Shown: positions 10,731-22,627 of the stretch, piece by piece
How the letters are laid out: each line of letters begins with the position of its first letter
Numbering within the stretch: the stretch's first letter is position 1
Source: Haliotis asinina
Taxonomy: Eukaryota > Mollusca > Gastropoda > Lepetellida > Haliotidae
Direction: 5' to 3'
Assembly: GCF_037392515.1 (NCBI RefSeq)
Contig: NC_090288.1
Location: 1,116,001 to 1,180,000 of the forward strand
Length of the DNA stretch: 64,000 bases
The notes under the pieces: generated by a model
Told to the model about the DNA's origin: nothing
The model's input: only the letters and a program-made list of their open reading frames with translations
Databases searched by the model: none
Made by a program: the position numbers and the translations under genes

Positions 10731-11494
10731 CTGTAAATCATGAAATTAATGCGTCATGAATTTAATGCGAGTGCAAAAGTCTTGTCTAAAATCCGTCATG
10801 AAATTAATGCGAGCTCAGGAAGCGGTGTTGATCAGAAAATGCGACACCCTGATTCTTTGATGTTCATTTTCTTTTCATTTCTAATTACCACACACTAGTG
10901 ACCTGAATTGAACTTGTTAAGTATTGAATAGAATGGAGCTGATGATGTTTTGATTACGCTGAGATATTTGATCACGTGATTGCTTGCCACTACTTGTCTT
11001 ATGACAACAATTATAGAGGTCGCGATTGCAAAGGTGAGCAAAGATCGCGAAACGATCCTGCGTGACTGGAGAATGTCCGGTCTGGCTGATGTGCTTCAAT
11101 GACTTTGAACAATTGACAGTGATTATTGTAACCAGTGATAACTTACTTGCGATACCTGTGATGAGGAAGTGACCTGTATTGACTGGTGTAGTGTGTAGTG
11201 TCAACACTTCTGCTTAGTGACAAAATGTGCCGATGAATAATTTCAATGGGTATTAAGTAGTGTCATTGAAACGAGTGCTCGATTGTCAATCAATGTTATA
11301 CAAGATGTCTAAATTGTTGTTATATTCTGTATTGATTGTATTGAAGACAATAAGGACAAGAAGAGATTTCTGTTTTCTGACGTTTATTCAAAAGTACACC
11401 CCAAGACTGAAATGCGTCATTTTAATAATGCGACACATGTACAGACGCATTTTTCGCATTAATAAAATGCTCGCATTAATTTCATGATTTACAG
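10731..11494. mobile_element. Complete 764-bp TIR element (non-autonomous DNA transposon)
   Basis: Left end CTGTAAATCATGAAATTAAT... (10731-10753) and right end (11472-11494) are perfect 23-bp inverted repeats. Subterminal copies of the ATGAAATTAATGCG motif occur at the left near 10762 and 10800 and inverted at the right near 11411 and 11455. No transposase is encoded; small open frames inside (10917-11207 minus, 11260-11487 plus) show no recognisable domain. The element is complete only in unit 1, left-truncated in unit 0 and absent from unit 2. I could not find a clear target-site duplication. Confidence 0.75.
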
Positions 11495-12605
11495 AAACAC
11501 ACACAAATATGTCTCACTTGAAGGTGACCTTGGACATCCAAAGATGAGTTATTTGTTCATCTGAGACAACAGAGAAACGCCCGTCCAACAGGTTAGTGCG
11601 TAGGACATTTCTGCTATGCCATTTTTCAAAAGGGGTTGAAAGGCTTTGAATAATGTCACCTTGATGAAAAAACTTATGGCGTTTTGGAAATCTTCATATG
11701 GGAGAGTGCACTTTGGCAGCACTTAGAAATGCTTACAGTGATTGTTCTAGTTAGTTTAGTTATTTGTATATCTTATTTCGATATTTATATTTATATATTT
11801 GTAATTGCGACCCCATGATCTCTACTTCAGGGTTATAGCCAAATCTGTGAATATTAACTATTTTCTAGTTCTTTTGATTATTCTAGCTGATTAAATTGGA
11901 TTTCCTGGTTTCGCTCCTAGCTTCCTTTCTTTGTGATTTCCATTTCAGGTCTCTTTTTCCAAAAGGCACACGTGGCGAGCCACCTCCTCGTGGTGGGTGC
12001 TGGGTTACGCCAAGAGCTCGCCAACACCCCTGTAGTGGACCTGGGGGCATATTTGGTCCACCAACCCGTTCGCCATGGGTTGCGGCCCTGTGTCGGTGGA
12101 GGAAGGGAGTCTGGGGGTTGAGGGCACTGGGGCCTGTGACCGCATTCTCTTTGCTCAACACACCCCTTCGACCCTTACTTCACCTAGACGAGAGGTTGAA
12201 TGGGCCCGGTTCAACCAATCGGCTGGGCACGCCATTCCCTGTGCGTAGAACTATTTTTGCACAGTTAATCAATTGGGTATTGGTGTCTTTGATATATGTA
12301 ATTCAAAATATTTTCAAATTATTCCTGATCTTATATTGCCTAGAGTCCTATGCCAGAATTTTGGTGGCTCATTGGCCAATCTGGTAATGTCAACCTCTGA
12401 ATTCCGTATGCCTCCAATTACCTGTTTAAGACTGAACCAGCCTGACTGTGCTTTTTGGTAGGCAAATATGGCTATTCACATTGTATTTCCTGGTGTATAC
12501 CACTCTTGTATCTCTGGTGTTGTAGATGGTTGCCTCTGCAACATCGTCCTTGTTGACGCTCGATCGCGGGTGGGGGTCAAGGGTGCTGAGTATTATTCAC
12601 ACGCC

Positions 12606-13830
12606 ATGTCTCAAAACCCCAGTCCTGGTTCATTGAAGGCAAATAAACGTCGCCACGTAGAATCTTTATCCTCTGATGAAGAAGTTTCTTCAGATGTAGC
12701 TAATTCTTGGTTTATTGTTATATCTTCTTTTGATGGAAACCCACTAAAACGTAATTCTTTCGCTGTGTCCAAAGGCATTCAAAGTGTATGTGGAGAGGTG
12801 AAAAATGTCACTGTTCTCCGAAATGGTTCACTGCTTGTTGAATGTGCACGGAGGCAACAATCTGTCAATTTGCTGAACCTTCAGGAATTTGTTAACACCA
12901 AGGTTGTTGTGTCGGTGCACAAGTCACTCAATTCATGTAGAGGAATAGTGCGGGATTATGCAAAGTGTCTGTCTGACATGGCAGAAGATGAAACATCAGC
13001 TGCTTTAAAAAGTCAAGGTGTTACATCTGTAAAACGGTTCACTAGGAAACAAGATGACAAAACACACACATACCTCCTTACATTTGCCTTGTCCTCTTTA
13101 CCCAAATCTATAAAGGCCGGGTATTATAACATTGCTGTGGACGTTTATATACCAACACCACTGAGATGTTTTAAATACCAAAGATTTGGTCATGGTACCA
13201 AGACTTGCAATCACAAGGTTAACTGTGTCCTTTGCAGCGGGGCGCATGAGAGCTCTGACTGCAATAATGAAATCAAGTGTGCTAACTGTCACGGACAACA
13301 CTTAGCATCATCCAAATCCTGTCCCAGTTTAGAAACCCAATATAGATTCCTCACAATTAAGTACACAAACAATATATCTTTCAGTGAAGCAAGAAATATT
13401 AGTTTCCACTGTAACTCAGTCTACTGCCTCTACTTACTCCGCTGCAGTTTCTTTAACTCAGCAAACTCAAGATTCTGTCTCATGGCAAACAGATATGTCT
13501 TGGGTGACAGAGAAGCAGATCAGCCTTGATAAATTTATCTCATCTCCAACTTCGCAGAAATGTTCATCAGCCTCTCAGACGGACGATCTCTCTGAATCGC
13601 TATCTGTCCATACCTTTCATTCTACAAGTGACCAAGAAAATGAGAAAAGTCAACTATCAAGAAATAAAAAGAAACATTCAAAGAAAAAGTTTAAAACGCT
13701 TATGCGTTTGGAGGTGCCTTCCACTTTGGAAGCCCCTGTGGCGGTTCATAATTCATTTGAACCGCTTGAGATGGATATCACTTCCTCACACTGTATCTTG
13801 CATGGGAGTGGTCCTTTCTATATGTCCTAG
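12606..13830 (+). pseudogene. LINE ORF1, gag-like zinc-knuckle protein (broken), unit 1
   Basis: The likely start is the ATG at 12606 (MSQNPSPGS). The frame stays open further upstream but in UTR-like sequence. An RNA-binding gag-like region is followed near 13165-13320 by a cluster of Cys/His knuckles. The first reads CFKYQRFGHGTKTC, where the usual second Cys is Tyr; the next two read CVLCSGAHESSDC and CANCHGQHLASSKSC. A frameshift near 13,390, shared with unit 2, moves the Ser/Thr/Gln-rich C-terminal part to another frame that ends at 13830. Compared with unit 2 it also lacks two codons after SW near 12,710. ORF1 proteins of this kind bind LINE RNA. Confidence 0.8.
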
Positions 13831-13849
13831 ATCTCCAGTTCAGCCCCCA

Positions 13850-16800
13850 CGAGTGGCTCATATCTCATTCAGTGGAATTGCAGAGGACTCAGGAAAAATT
13901 TCAATGAGGTACAATTATTAGTCCAAGATTTTCAGCCCATAGCAGTTTGTCTCCAAGAGACGTATCTTAAATCTACTGACGACTTGGCTTTAAGAAGATA
14001 CAACTGTTACGATTCCTTCTCTCCAGCGGGAGATAAGGCTTCAGGAGGATCTTCTATTTTGATTCGTCAGGATGCCATAAGTAGCTCCATTCCTCTTAAG
14101 ACAAATCTCCAAGCTGTTGCTGTACGGTTGACTATGCACATTGTATTTACTCTGTGTTCATTGTATATCCCTCCATCTACTACACTACAACAATCTGATC
14201 TTCGACAGCTATATGATCAGCTTCCTAGGCCCTGCATTATCATGGGGGGCCTGAATGGACACAACCCTCTGTGGGGAAGCATAAATACAAACATCAAAGG
14301 GAGAATACTCGAGGAATTCATAAATGACAATAATCTGTGCATATTTAATGACGATTCAAACACGTACATCCTGCCACTGGAACGTATTCAGCACTGGACC
14401 TTTCTCTTACAGATGCCAACTTATTAAATGAATTTCAATGGTCAGTTCATGACGACCTTTGTGGCAGCGATCATTTTCCCACTGTTCTGAAAGTGATAAG
14501 CCCACATGCTGATTCATCGTCATCTAGGTGGAATTTTAAAAAAAGCAAACTGGCAACTGTATGAGGTATTGTGTTCTTCAAATCTAACTCCTGACCATTT
14601 TAATAATACCGAAGATCCCATTCAGTTATTTTCAGATAAGCTCAATGCTATAGCTGATCACACAATAGCTAAATCCTCTGTAAATCCTTACATTCGTAAA
14701 CCATGGTTTACCAATGAATGTAAAGAGGCCAGAAAGTGTAGGAAGAAAGCCGAAAAATACTTTCGTCAACATCCAACAGTTGATAATTTAGACAAAGTAA
14801 AACTTTCAAATGCCAAGGCTCGACGTGCATTCAAACAAAATAAACGTCAGTCTTGGCGCAACTATGTTTCCAAAATCAGTTCTCGTGCACCGATTTCAAA
14901 AGTGTGGAATATGATTCAACGTATCAAGGGTAAAGGTTCGAAATCTTCAGTTTATCTTCTGAAGGATGGTGATTCTTTATTGACAGGTAAGGCTGACATT
15001 GCCAGCAAGCTTGGTGAAACACTCGCTAAGCATTCCTCTTCAACCAACTATGTCCCTGAGTTTCAGAAATACCAGACACAAGAAGAAAAGAAAAGAATTA
15101 ATTTTAAGTCAGACAATGGTGAGGATTACAACGAACTATTTTCACTACATGAGCTACATCCACCCCTTGAGCAAGCTCATGATACAGCAACAGGAGATGA
15201 TAATATTCACTATCAGCTCTTGAAGCATTTACCAGAATCATGTTTGGAAACACTTCTACACATTTTTGATACTATATGGACTTTGGGGGATGTCCCATCT
15301 TCATGGCGTAATGCCATTGTCATCCGTATACCAAAGCCTGGAAGGGATCATTCTGTTCCGTCTAATTACAGACCAATTTCTCTAACGAGCTGTGTCTGCA
15401 AAACAATGGAACGAATGGTAAACAATCGTTTAATTTGGTATCTTGAAACCAACAACCTTATTACAAATATTCCATATGGTTTCCCGAAAAAATCGAAACA
15501 CCATTGATCATTTGGTACGTTTAGATTCCTTTGTTAAAAATGCTATAGCCAATAAACAACATACTGTATCAATTTTCTTTGATCTCGAGAAAGCTTATGA
15601 TACGACCTGGAAGCATGGTATTTTAAAGGATTTACATGACTTTGTCTTTGAGAGGCCGTTTGCCTCTTTTTATACCACAGTTTTTAAAAGACAGGCAGTT
15701 TCAAGTCCGAGTGGGTTCAACCCGGTCTGATCATTACAATCAGGTTCAGGGTGTCCCTCAAGGTAGTATTTTGTCTGTCGTTTTATTTAGTATTACGATC
15801 AACAGTTTATCCAAGGTTTTAAATGACTCAGTTGATGGCTCGTTATTTGTGGATGATTTTAATATTTCTTGTCATGGTAAAAATATGCACACTACTGAAC
15901 GACAACTGCAGTTGTGTCTAAACAGAATAAATAAATGGTGTCTTGAAAACGGCTTTACATTTTCTAAATCCAAAACTAATTGCATACACTTTTGTAGACA
16001 ATATAAGCAACATACGGACCCTGAACTATCTTTAAATGGCACTCCCATCAAAGTTGTAAAGGAGGCCAAATTTTGGGGCTTAATTTTCGATTCTCATTTA
16101 ACGTTCTTACCACACATTAAATCCCTTAAAGCTAAATGCCTGAAGGCACTGGACTTGTTAAAGGTTGTTTCAAATTCACTCAAAGCAACCTTAAACTTTT
16201 AGATTCCGTCCACCACCAGTGTCTAAGATTTTGTCTTGGATCTTTCAGAACTTCGACAGTTGACAGCCTTATGTCGAGGCTGATGAGCCATCTCTTGACC
16301 AACGCCGTATAAAATTATCTTTGCAGTATATCACAAAACTATGTTCCAATGAGTCACATGCTGCATATGACTGTGTCTTCAATCCTCTCTATGAGGATTT
16401 GTACAATAAGAAATCTTCTCTTCTTCCGCCTCTTGGGCTCAGGATTAAGCCATTTATTATTGCTGCCGGCATTGATATGAAAAATATATCTCCTTCCCGT
16501 TTTCTTTCTTCTCCCCCTTGGCAATTGGTTAGGGCACAAATCGATTTAACTTTAACTATTTTTAAGAAATCAGAAACAAATGCACTACAATACAAAAAAG
16601 AATATATTCAATTAAAAAATAAATACTGCAATCACAAATCCTTATTTACAGATGGGTCCAAGGACGGTGGCGCAGTTGCTTGTGCCACTGTCATTGGATC
16701 CAGAACAATATCTTCTAGATTACCACAGAACAGTTCTATATTCACTGCAGAAGCTAACGCCATATTGATGGCTCTTAAATATATTGAAAAACACCCTAAA

Positions 16801-17313
16801 CAAAACAATATGTAATCTATTCAGACTCTCTTTCTTGCCTTAAAAATATTTCTTGTAAACATCCACTTTTAATAGAAATTATTGAATTGTATAATGATCT
16901 TGCTACTGGCCAATGAGACATCGTCTTTTGTTGGTTACCTAGCCACGTACGCATTTCTGGGAACACACTGGCTGACCTTGCTGTCAAGGCAGCACTATAA
17001 AGCTACCATTAGATCTTACATCCTTGATCTGATGCAGAAGAGGTGGGACACTGAAGTAGGTATAAATAAATTACATGAAATAAAACCCTATATCGGTTAT
17101 ACCTACTTGGGTTGTCAGTCCAGATTTGAAGAGGTCATCATGCGACTATGTCATATTGGCCACACCAGATGTACCCACAACTACCTACTGAAAGGTGAGG
17201 ATCCTCCGTTCTGCGTTCCTTGTGACGAAAAAATCACAGTCAGACACGTGATGACTACTTGGCTGTTGAATACTCCATCACAAGGGATAAATATTTTAAA
17301 TCACGAACTATGA
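13850..17313 (+). pseudogene. LINE ORF2: endonuclease, reverse transcriptase, RNase H (broken), unit 1
   Basis: The endonuclease occupies about 13,880-14,500 (WNCRG and LQET motifs). Its GDFN-type motif reads GGLNGHNPLWGS, so the catalytic Asp is Gly. Reverse transcriptase runs from about 15,230 to 16,080: PKPGRD and YRPISLTS, then FFDLEKAYDTTW, GVPQGS and the active-site box FVDD near 15,850. RNase H is at about 16,645-16,800 (TDGSK, TAEANA). A Cys-rich tail (ending CVPCDE) closes the frame near 17,230. At least four frameshifts and several stops break it. About 75 bp of the RT thumb region near 16,175 is missing relative to unit 2. Confidence 0.8.
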
Positions 17314-18499
17314 AGGGTCTTTTTAACAATATAAGTTCTCATTTAATTATTGGATTTTTAAAAGAATTGGATTTGTTGACTGATTAGTAAATAGATCAAT
17401 ATTTTATGATTGGAACTTTAAATTAAGAACTGGGTAGTGGCAGTACCCTCAAGGGAGGTTGAAGTACCATAAAATTATTGTCCTCCTGTGAGGGTAGGTG
17501 AGTCCCAAAACATTTAACGTAAAATTTAATCTTCCACACTTTTAGATGTAATATTATTGTCATTTTCATTCGTGGCTAAACTTGCATACAATCGCCAATA
17601 GGTGAAGGGATGGTGTAAATCCAAATAGGGATCATGCAGGTAGCTAAGGTACTGTAAGTCCCCATGGTCCCTAGTATGGTAATCTACCTTCAGTTGTTGG
17701 TGATCAAGAGCCAATTTTTACGTGGTATTGTCTAACATAGTTTTCTGCTTGTAAAAATACATTCTAGCTAGTTTTAATTCTTTTTGTGATACTCTAGTTA
17801 TTTTACAGTCCGTCGATGACTGGTTCTTTAATTACTTGTATTTTTTGTGTGCATCTACAACATTTCTCGTCACTATATGGCTGCAATATTGCCGATGTGA
17901 CGTTAAATTTTAACTCACTCACTCACTCTTTATCCAAACTCGAAATTTTGTTTTGCTTCTTGTTACTTTATTCAAACTTGAAGTGAAACATAATTGATTG
18001 CAGAACGTCAGTGCGAAGGAATACGCAGTCTTAAATGGTCTTAAAGGAAAAGTAACTTTGAACATTATTGGAATGGATCAATGAAAATCAAACTGATCAA
18101 CTCGTCAAGTTTATGAAACAAAGAATAAATAAAGGCGCGATTAGCACCATGGTGGGCTTGTGTTGCCATTACAGGCAGAGTAGGAACATGTGTTTCGCTG
18201 TTGCCGTCACAAACTGCTGACGCCAACAACATCCGAGTGGTCGTTATCCACCTATCTAGCCATCTGGTGGTAAACGTGTTAAAATATCATTTCCAAAGAA
18301 CTAAATAACACGTCAGTATGGCAATAACTGTGTTAAATCAATATTCCACATTGACATCCATCTCTCCCAGCTGTTTCTTGTAACGATGGTACAGATACCC
18401 AACATGTTGTCCAATCAAGCGCCATTATTTGTGAGATGTTATCTTTTAGATCTCAAGTGATTTTCCTGTTTCTTTTCACGAGTTCCTGACCCATACAAG

Positions 18500-18558
18500 T
18501 ATAAATATGTGTGGTTTATACATACAATCTGCAGAAACTCTTTTCGTCGTCTATTTTG
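18500..18558 (+). promoter_or_regulatory. Gene B core promoter and non-coding first exon
   Basis: TATAAATA at 18500-18507 is intact. The short non-coding exon ends at 18558 before GTAAGT and is joined to an acceptor at 19094-19096. The upstream E-box/CCAAT block near 18,360-18,420 is retained. Bases 17929-18360 hold no gene; about 90 bp present in units 0 and 2 are deleted near 18,133. Confidence 0.65.
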
Positions 18559-19115
18559 GTAAGTAACATTTCTATGATTTCTTGATTTGATGATTGTAGT
18601 TAAACAGCAGCATCTTGAACTACACAGTAGACCTATCCCAACAGAATCAAGACACACCACATTGCCACAGGAGTGGTTCTTCCACTGCATCAGACAACAA
18701 ACACAAAGTCTCTTCTTTTGTACAGAAATCAGCGGTGGTTGCCATCTGAGACATTACAATGGTTAAAATGGAGCATTTTCACAATTTAGAACTTTAGAGA
18801 GCTCATATTTTAAACGCCATTTCAACTGCCTACTGTATCCATATAAGCGTCCCCTTCATAAATGAAAAACGAAGTTACAAACAAGAGAATATATCAGTCA
18901 TGCCCATGACATACCTATAAAGGCCTATCTCGTATTTCACGTCATTATCTCAAGGTATTATTGTCTGAAACAGTTGTGATGAATAATAAGCGTGTTATCC
19001 TTCTAAAGGCAGATACAAGAGACAAAAATATTGTCAGTAGTGTGTTCCACTACTGATTGCGTTTGTAATTTGCACAATGATCTATATGTCAAGCAGATAA
19101 TATCAACTGACCAGA

Positions 19116-20879
19116 ATGCGTCTGTTCCTCGTCCTACTGCTTGTGGCCGTAGTGCTGATGTCGGAATCGGACGCCTGGAGAAGATTCAGGTTGAGGGTCC
19201 GCGGCCGGCGTTTACTTCGAACCGCTGGACGGGTGTACCGAGTTTACAGGCGATACAAACACATCATCAACCCAGCCGTCGGTAACCTAGTACAGGAAGA
19301 TGTTCTACAAACATGTTTAAGACTTCATACCTCTCAGTATATCAATATTTCTTGAGGACATCAGTTCATTTATTTGAAGATTATCTGTGGTAATAATGTG
19401 GGATCCACTTATTTCTGCCATAAGTAGAATCAAGGCACAGCAGAAGACAATGGTGGTCGTCGTCGTTTAGAATGTAATCAAAGTTTGGACATTTTTGGCA
19501 TGCATTAGTTTTGCTATATCGCATTTTCTCTCCTTGAGTCCCATCCGGTATCTACATTATGTGTAACTGGGCGTCAAAACCACTCTGAAAAGTCTCAGAG
19601 GTCGAAAGCTATTAATACACTGTACCTTTTAGTAAGTGATGACTTTTAATAGTAAAACGTGTCCACAGTATGTGTTTCTCTTTTGTTTTCAATGTGAACA
19701 TCATCAACCGATTTGAACGCCAACATACTGAAGACCGTTCACTAAGAGACTGATAAACAGATGGAACCATTAGACTAAGAAACAAGTTAGCTTATGAAGA
19801 AATGCCAAAATTCAGGTGTCTTATTTAACAAAGAAATAATGTTCTTGGGTGTTTGAGTGATCGAATGAGTTATAATTGTGCTTCTTTGAAAACACGTTCA
19901 GTTAAATAGGCGGTTTTCATTGTACTGGGGACTCAACTCTGAAACATGAATTACTGTGTTTGGAAGTACTGTTTCTTCTGTTCTGAGAGAATATTGAAAT
20001 AGTCAAGGGGACAGAATCCTGTTATTATTAATCTCAACAAACCGTAGCAATTTGTGTTTGTTTTGCTTTTTTGTGTGAACAAAATTTATTGTCTTTGTTT
20101 GAAGCCATTGCTTTGTAACTTTTGCTACTGCGCGAGAATATATTTGTGTGTTCTTTGCTTTCAGGAGCCCTAGTTGGTAAGCGAAGTATTGACGACCTCG
20201 ATAAGAACAAGGATGGCAATATTGACCAATCAGAAGCTGAGGAACTGATGGAGAGACGGGCGGCCGAGGATCTACTTTCACTTGCTGATGAAAACGGTAA
20301 ACTTGACTCACCGTTCACATAATGACGATATATACAGTCCCTATAACCCTGACTTTAATCACAAGTTATTTCATTGTGAACATGAAAATAATGCTTAAGT
20401 AATGAAGAGATTTGGACTGATCATTTCAACAATTCCAGATGATTCAAACGTGAGTTTGGAGGAGTTCTCGAGGAGCATCCATGACTTCATGACCATAGAT
20501 TCAGGTAATCGGACATAACGAGTTGAATTGTACTGGTTTTGTACAATCGAACATTACAGATAAAATTGTATACGTTCTTGCACATAACATTAACTTGAAA
20601 TGTTCATATTCAAGTGAAGTCTAAAGCTGATATTAACAGTGTTCTACTTATATTACATTCTATCAAAAACATGAAAACATTGCTACAGTGAAAACAGACC
20701 GAGGATCGTAATCAGGAAGCATCTACAACCAGTCCTCGGGACTGCAAGATTGGATTTGAAGTATGGCTGAACTATAGTTGTCTGTGCATATTGTAATCTG
20801 TGCCTAATATTTCTTTTCAGACCCAGATTTGCAAAATGTACTGGAGAAGGAGTTTGCTGACGCTTTCGACTCAGAGTGA
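19116..20879 (+). CDS. Gene B: cationic peptide / EF-hand precursor (140 aa)
   Basis: Coding exons are 19116-19281, 20165-20296, 20439-20504 and 20821-20879. The protein is identical to that of gene A: signal peptide 1-20, Arg-rich peptide 21-60, GKR processing site, EF-hand loops 68-79 and 97-108. Nucleotide differences in exon 1 are synonymous (for example CTC to CTA, and GTGGTT to GTAGTG) and match gene C. The stop is TGA where gene A has TAA. The donor after exon 1 is GTAACC, weaker than GTAAGC of gene A. The poly(A) signal position at 20913-20918 reads AATAAT. Confidence 0.85.
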
Positions 20880-21386
20880 TGATCCTTATCACAGTGTTTA
20901 TTACAAGATTTCAATAATAATGTGGGTACACTAGAACTGTCTCGTGTCTGTTCTTCATACTTAGGGAATCAGAGTTGCGTCCCTTAGTAGTGTCAAAATC
21001 CGATGATGGATATACCATGCTACAACCATGAGGGAAGGTACACCTATACCGTCATAATTACAATACACAGCGGGACTGTTACACAATACAGCGCCACGGA
21101 ATAGCACTGTAATGTTTAAGGAAAAGTGGCGAGTGGAGTTGATTGTGCCGCTGCTGCCTTGTCATCTGTTTATAGTCACGTTCCAATTGTGATGACATCG
21201 GTGAAAATGTGAGTGTATCCTGCACCACTGCAGGGACCCGTCATGAATACATCCAATGTATATCAATACGTTGGAACAGTTGTGTCCCTTAGTTGTGTCA
21301 AAGCTCATTGATGGACACACCATGCTACAACCATAAAGAAAATTGGAAGAAGTTGTACCTCGCAGTAACATTCATAGTCTTTCCTT
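20880..21386. other. 3' flank of gene B
   Basis: Same content as after gene A: the direct-repeat pair and the source sequence of the inverted 81-bp copy. No gene is seen. Confidence 0.5.
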
Positions 21387-22187
21387 AATTGTGTACCATA
21401 TGTTGACTTTGGAATACACTTTCTAGTTTAAAGTAGAGATTCTGTTGCTTTTGAGGGGTTAAGTCCCACTTCAGAGGAATATGAATTAAGTTAAACACAT
21501 CACATCACAACACAACAGAACTCGAAACAGCACAACACACAGTGAGCGGGATTCCAACTGTACAGTCTCCTCTAACATCAATGTCCAACACCGACATCTA
21601 TATGACATTATACTCTCAACTAGTGGTCATACATATACTGTGAAAATCGCATCTGTTTTATAATAACATGGTTATAAGTTTTTCAGATGCATCAAATACA
21701 TTTAGTATTTTTTCTTCATTGTCCAAATTGTGGGGTTAAATGAACATCATACCTTGACAGGTGAAAATATATGAGTTACTATTCTATTGTTGTGGTGTTT
21801 CTTACATGCTGATGTTTGTTACATCAACCAACGCTTTTTAAAAGAGTTATGGTAAAGTGTGCAATATGAGCACAGAAACATCAAACCAGCTCTTAAGAGG
21901 CTTTGTATCTTGATATGTCATACTTCTATATACACTCCTTTCACATTAATATCCCATAGAGATTAATCAGTGGTATAAGACGGATTCTTTCTATTGCTGG
22001 TCGGCGGGTTGGTGTCGGAACGCCACCAATAGCAATCGGGCATGAGAACTCCTGTCAGATCAGTGCATTGATTATCAAATTCCTCAGGAATTCTAAAACT
22101 AATTATATATTTTATAGTGAGTAATGTGAAAAATTGATTTTTGTAGTATACTGATGTTTTATAATCAGTAGAATAACTTATCAACTA

Positions 22188-22627
22188 GGATAGTTACTAG
22201 CTCCATCCTCGAAGAGGGTGAAGTACTGTGAATGATTGTCCTCCTGAAAGGGTACGCTAGTCCGGAAATTCAGTTTAGCCCTACACAGGATTTTGATCTT
22301 AGAATATTTCTTGTTTTATTATGGCTAAATATCAGTAATATCGCAATTGGTTGAAAGGATGGTACAAATCCAGCTAGAGTCCATGCAGGTAGCCAAAGTA
22401 CTGTAAGTCCCCATGGTTCTTAGAGAGGTGATCGACCTTAGGTTACTAGCGATCCTCAGCCTTTTTTATATTATGTATTGTCTTTATTTGAAATCCCAGG
22501 AATTTATAATTATTTTAAGTCCCGGTATGACTGAAATACTTCTGATGTGACTATAAACTTTAACTCGTTAACTCACTCACTCACTCACTCACTCACTCAC
22601 TCACTCACTCACTCACTCACTCACTCA
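22188..22627 (+). mobile_element. Duplicated LINE-tail copy, unit 2
   Basis: Same insertion as at 829-1194, but it keeps a segment of about 45 bp that units 0 and 1 lack, and its TCAC array is longer (about 17 repeats). The sequence that follows the array in the other units is deleted here. Confidence 0.75.

Larger units (their letters stand above)
11800..17928 (+). mobile_element. I/Nimb-like LINE, near full length, broken (unit 1)
   Basis: A GC-rich 5' UTR (about 11,940-12,240), ORF1 (gag-like with zinc knuckles), ORF2 (apurinic endonuclease, reverse transcriptase, RNase H) and a 3' UTR ending in TCAC repeats are all recognisable. An RNase H domain together with an APE-type endonuclease places it in the I superfamily; Nimb or I are the likely clades. 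Its exact 5' end is uncertain within about 150 bp. It cannot be autonomous now: ORF1 has a frameshift and ORF2 at least four frame breaks. The same insertion sits in units 0 and 2. Confidence 0.85.
8072..21386 (+). repeat. Tandem segmental-duplication unit 1 (longest unit)
   Basis: This is the fullest version of the unit. It contains the LINE tail, the inverted gene-flank fragment (9946-10026 and neighbours), a complete 764-bp TIR element, a LINE of about 6 kb with both ORFs recognisable, the promoter and precursor gene B. Sequence outside the LINE is nearly identical to unit 0 from 8072 to 11131, which implies a recent duplication or gene conversion. It lacks a stretch of about 75 bp of the LINE RT region that unit 2 retains, so no single unit is ancestral in every part. 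Confidence 0.9.

Noticed and set aside
11896-12387. 163-codon open frame in GC-rich sequence (and its copy at 23,914-24,417)
   Set aside because: It is the GC-rich 5' UTR of the LINE upstream of ORF1. No domain, and several overlapping frames on both strands are equally open.
22567-22627. TCAC array as a possible CRISPR-like or satellite array
   Set aside because: It is a 4-bp microsatellite forming the LINE 3' tail; there are no spacers.
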